NCBI GenBank assembly: GCA_025933895.1 | Contig: JAICZB010000173.1 | Location: forward strand, 1-5,645 | DNA length: 5,645 nucleotides | From: Thermoleophilia bacterium | GTDB lineage: Bacteria > Actinomycetota > Thermoleophilia > Gaiellales > Gaiellaceae | Direction of reading: 5' to 3' | Shown: piece by piece, positions 4,941 to 5,645 of the stretch | How positions within the stretch are numbered: the first letter of the stretch is position 1 | How the letters are laid out: every line of letters begins with the position of its first letter | The notes under the pieces: model-generated | Seen by the model: the letters and a program-made list of their open reading frames with translations, nothing else | The model's database searches: none | Told to the model about the DNA's origin: nothing | Program-made: the position numbers and the translations under genes

Positions 4941-5645
4941 CTACGACGCCTCCTCCGGCTGCTCGACCGGAATCCCGGCCGGAACCTCCTCCGGCTCTGC
5001 GATCTCCGCGTCCGGGGACACCGCAGGCTCTTCCGGATCCACCTCGGCCGGCTCGGTGACCGGCGGCGTCGAGTCGGGCAGCTCCTCCGTCGCGTCGGCC
5101 GTCAAGCCCGCAGCGTCCGCGAGCTCGTCGTGCGTCTCCGGCTCCGCTTCCGTCTCGGCGGGCGGCCCGGCCACGTAGTCGCTGCCGGTGCCCTCGAGCG
5201 CCTGGTGTGCCGGGACGCCGCAGAAGCGCGAGGCCGGCAGCGCAGCGTTCGGGCAGCGCTTGCCGTTGGCGAGGATCGCGGAGCAGCGGCCGGAGAAGTC
5301 CTCCGCGCCCTCCTCACCGCCGCCGAAGGCAGCCTCGGCCTCGGCCTGCGCGAACTCGGTATCGCTCTGGATGTCGATCTTCCAGCCGGTGAGACGCGCG
5401 GCGAGGCGGGCGTTCATGCCCTCCTTGCCGATCGCGAGCGCGAGCTGGTCGTCGGGGACGACGACGGTCGCGTCGCGCGCCTCGTCGTCGAGGTAGACCT
5501 CGCGCACGCGCGCCGGCGAGAGCGCCTTCGCGACGAACCGCGCCGGCTCCGGGTTCCACGGGATGATGTCGATCTTCTCGCCGCGCAGCTCCGAGACGAC
5601 CATGCGCACGCGGGAGCCGCGCGGGCCGACGCAGGCGCCGACCGG
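4941..5645 (-). CDS. nusA: Transcription factor NusA, C-terminal part (cut by window edge)
   Basis: NusA binds RNA polymerase and nascent RNA and modulates pausing, termination and antitermination. Only the last 234 residues are in the window; the N-terminal domain, S1 and the start of KH1 lie past the right edge. The visible part opens in KH1 with PVGACVGPRGSRVR, a near-invariant NusA segment, followed by ELRGEKIDIIPWN. KH2 follows with VVPDDQLALAIGKEGMNARL (visible residues about 62-81; GKEG at 73-76) and LTGWKIDIQ. After KH2 comes an unusual addition: Cys121, Cys131, Cys142 and His147 in the spacing C-x9-C-x10-C-x4-H, then an 87-residue Glu/Pro/Ala-rich tail (148-234) without any lysine or arginine. 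There are no recognisable AR repeats of the gammaproteobacterial type. The frame runs open to the last base of the window, so the gene is truncated by the window edge, not broken. Confidence 0.95.
   Translation of the reverse strand, partial: PVGACVGPRGSRVRMVVSELRGEKIDIIPWNPEPARFVAKALSPARVREVYLDDEARDATVVVPDDQLALAIGKEGMNARLAARLTGWKIDIQSDTEFAQAEAEAAFGGGEEGAEDFSGRCSAILANGKRCPNAALPASRFCGVPAHQALEGTGSDYVAGPPAETEAEPETHDELADAAGLTADATEELPDSTPPVTEPAEVDPEEPAVSPDAEIAEPEEVPAGIPVEQPEEAS
5205..5285 (-). other. Cys3His zinc-binding-like motif within NusA
   Basis: The codons for Cys, Cys, Cys and His lie at 5285-5283, 5255-5253, 5222-5220 and 5207-5205. The surrounding pattern RC.A....G.RC...A...S.FCG.PAH resembles small Cys/His motifs of the type RC.a.t..G..C...a..gs.yC..H found attached to many bacterial proteins (DUF5763-like, from memory). 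Zinc binding is inferred from the Cys/His spacing only. Confidence 0.6.

Noticed and set aside
4153..5178. Plus-strand open frame of 341 codons opposite infB, ylxR and nusA
   Set aside because: It crosses three certain minus-strand genes. Its Ser/Ala/Gly-rich, low-complexity product mirrors the codons of the sense genes.
1..5645. Search for CRISPR arrays, tRNA or rRNA genes, transposase or integrase genes, and direct repeats as attachment sites
   Set aside because: I saw none by eye. The marR/ankyrin pair has no flanking repeats or mobile gene that would mark it as a recent mobile element.

Overview
The window is GC-rich chromosomal DNA with tightly packed genes and very short gaps. The order nusA-ylxR-infB without ylxQ, a short GTG-started ylxR, GC-rich codons and a marR gene lacking a Shine-Dalgarno point to a high-GC Gram-positive (actinobacterial lineage, possibly a deep-branching class such as Thermoleophilia). 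The phylum is an inference from gene content and composition; the class is a guess.

Layout from the right edge leftwards. On the minus strand lies the transcription/translation cluster: the 3' part of nusA (enters from the right edge), ylxR and infB, separated by 11 nt or overlapping. The infB stop meets, tail to tail and with only 2 nt between, a plus-strand gene for a 176-residue ankyrin-repeat protein. Head to head with the ankyrin gene is a MarR-family regulator gene on the minus strand. The 51-bp gap between the two starts holds a near-perfect 17-bp palindrome that overlaps promoter-like elements for both directions. Behind marR, with 8-10 nt gaps, follow ylxP (DUF503) and a pyrimidine-nucleoside/thymidine phosphorylase gene (deoA/pdp). 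The last 96 bp hold no recognisable gene.

In many bacteria nusA-ylxR-infB-ylxP-rbfA form one operon. Here the divergent marR/ankyrin pair sits exactly between infB and ylxP, and the nucleoside phosphorylase stands where rbfA would be expected. The likely result is two transcription units: nusA-ylxR-infB from a promoter outside the window, and marR-ylxP-deoA from the marR promoter, with the ankyrin gene transcribed in the opposite direction. If MarR binds the palindrome it would control itself, the ankyrin gene and probably ylxP and deoA.

No clearly new system is visible. The most rewarding points are the MarR/ankyrin control region inside a housekeeping operon, a Cys3His zinc-binding-like motif followed by an acidic tail in NusA, and the inverted repeat spanning the convergent stop codons.
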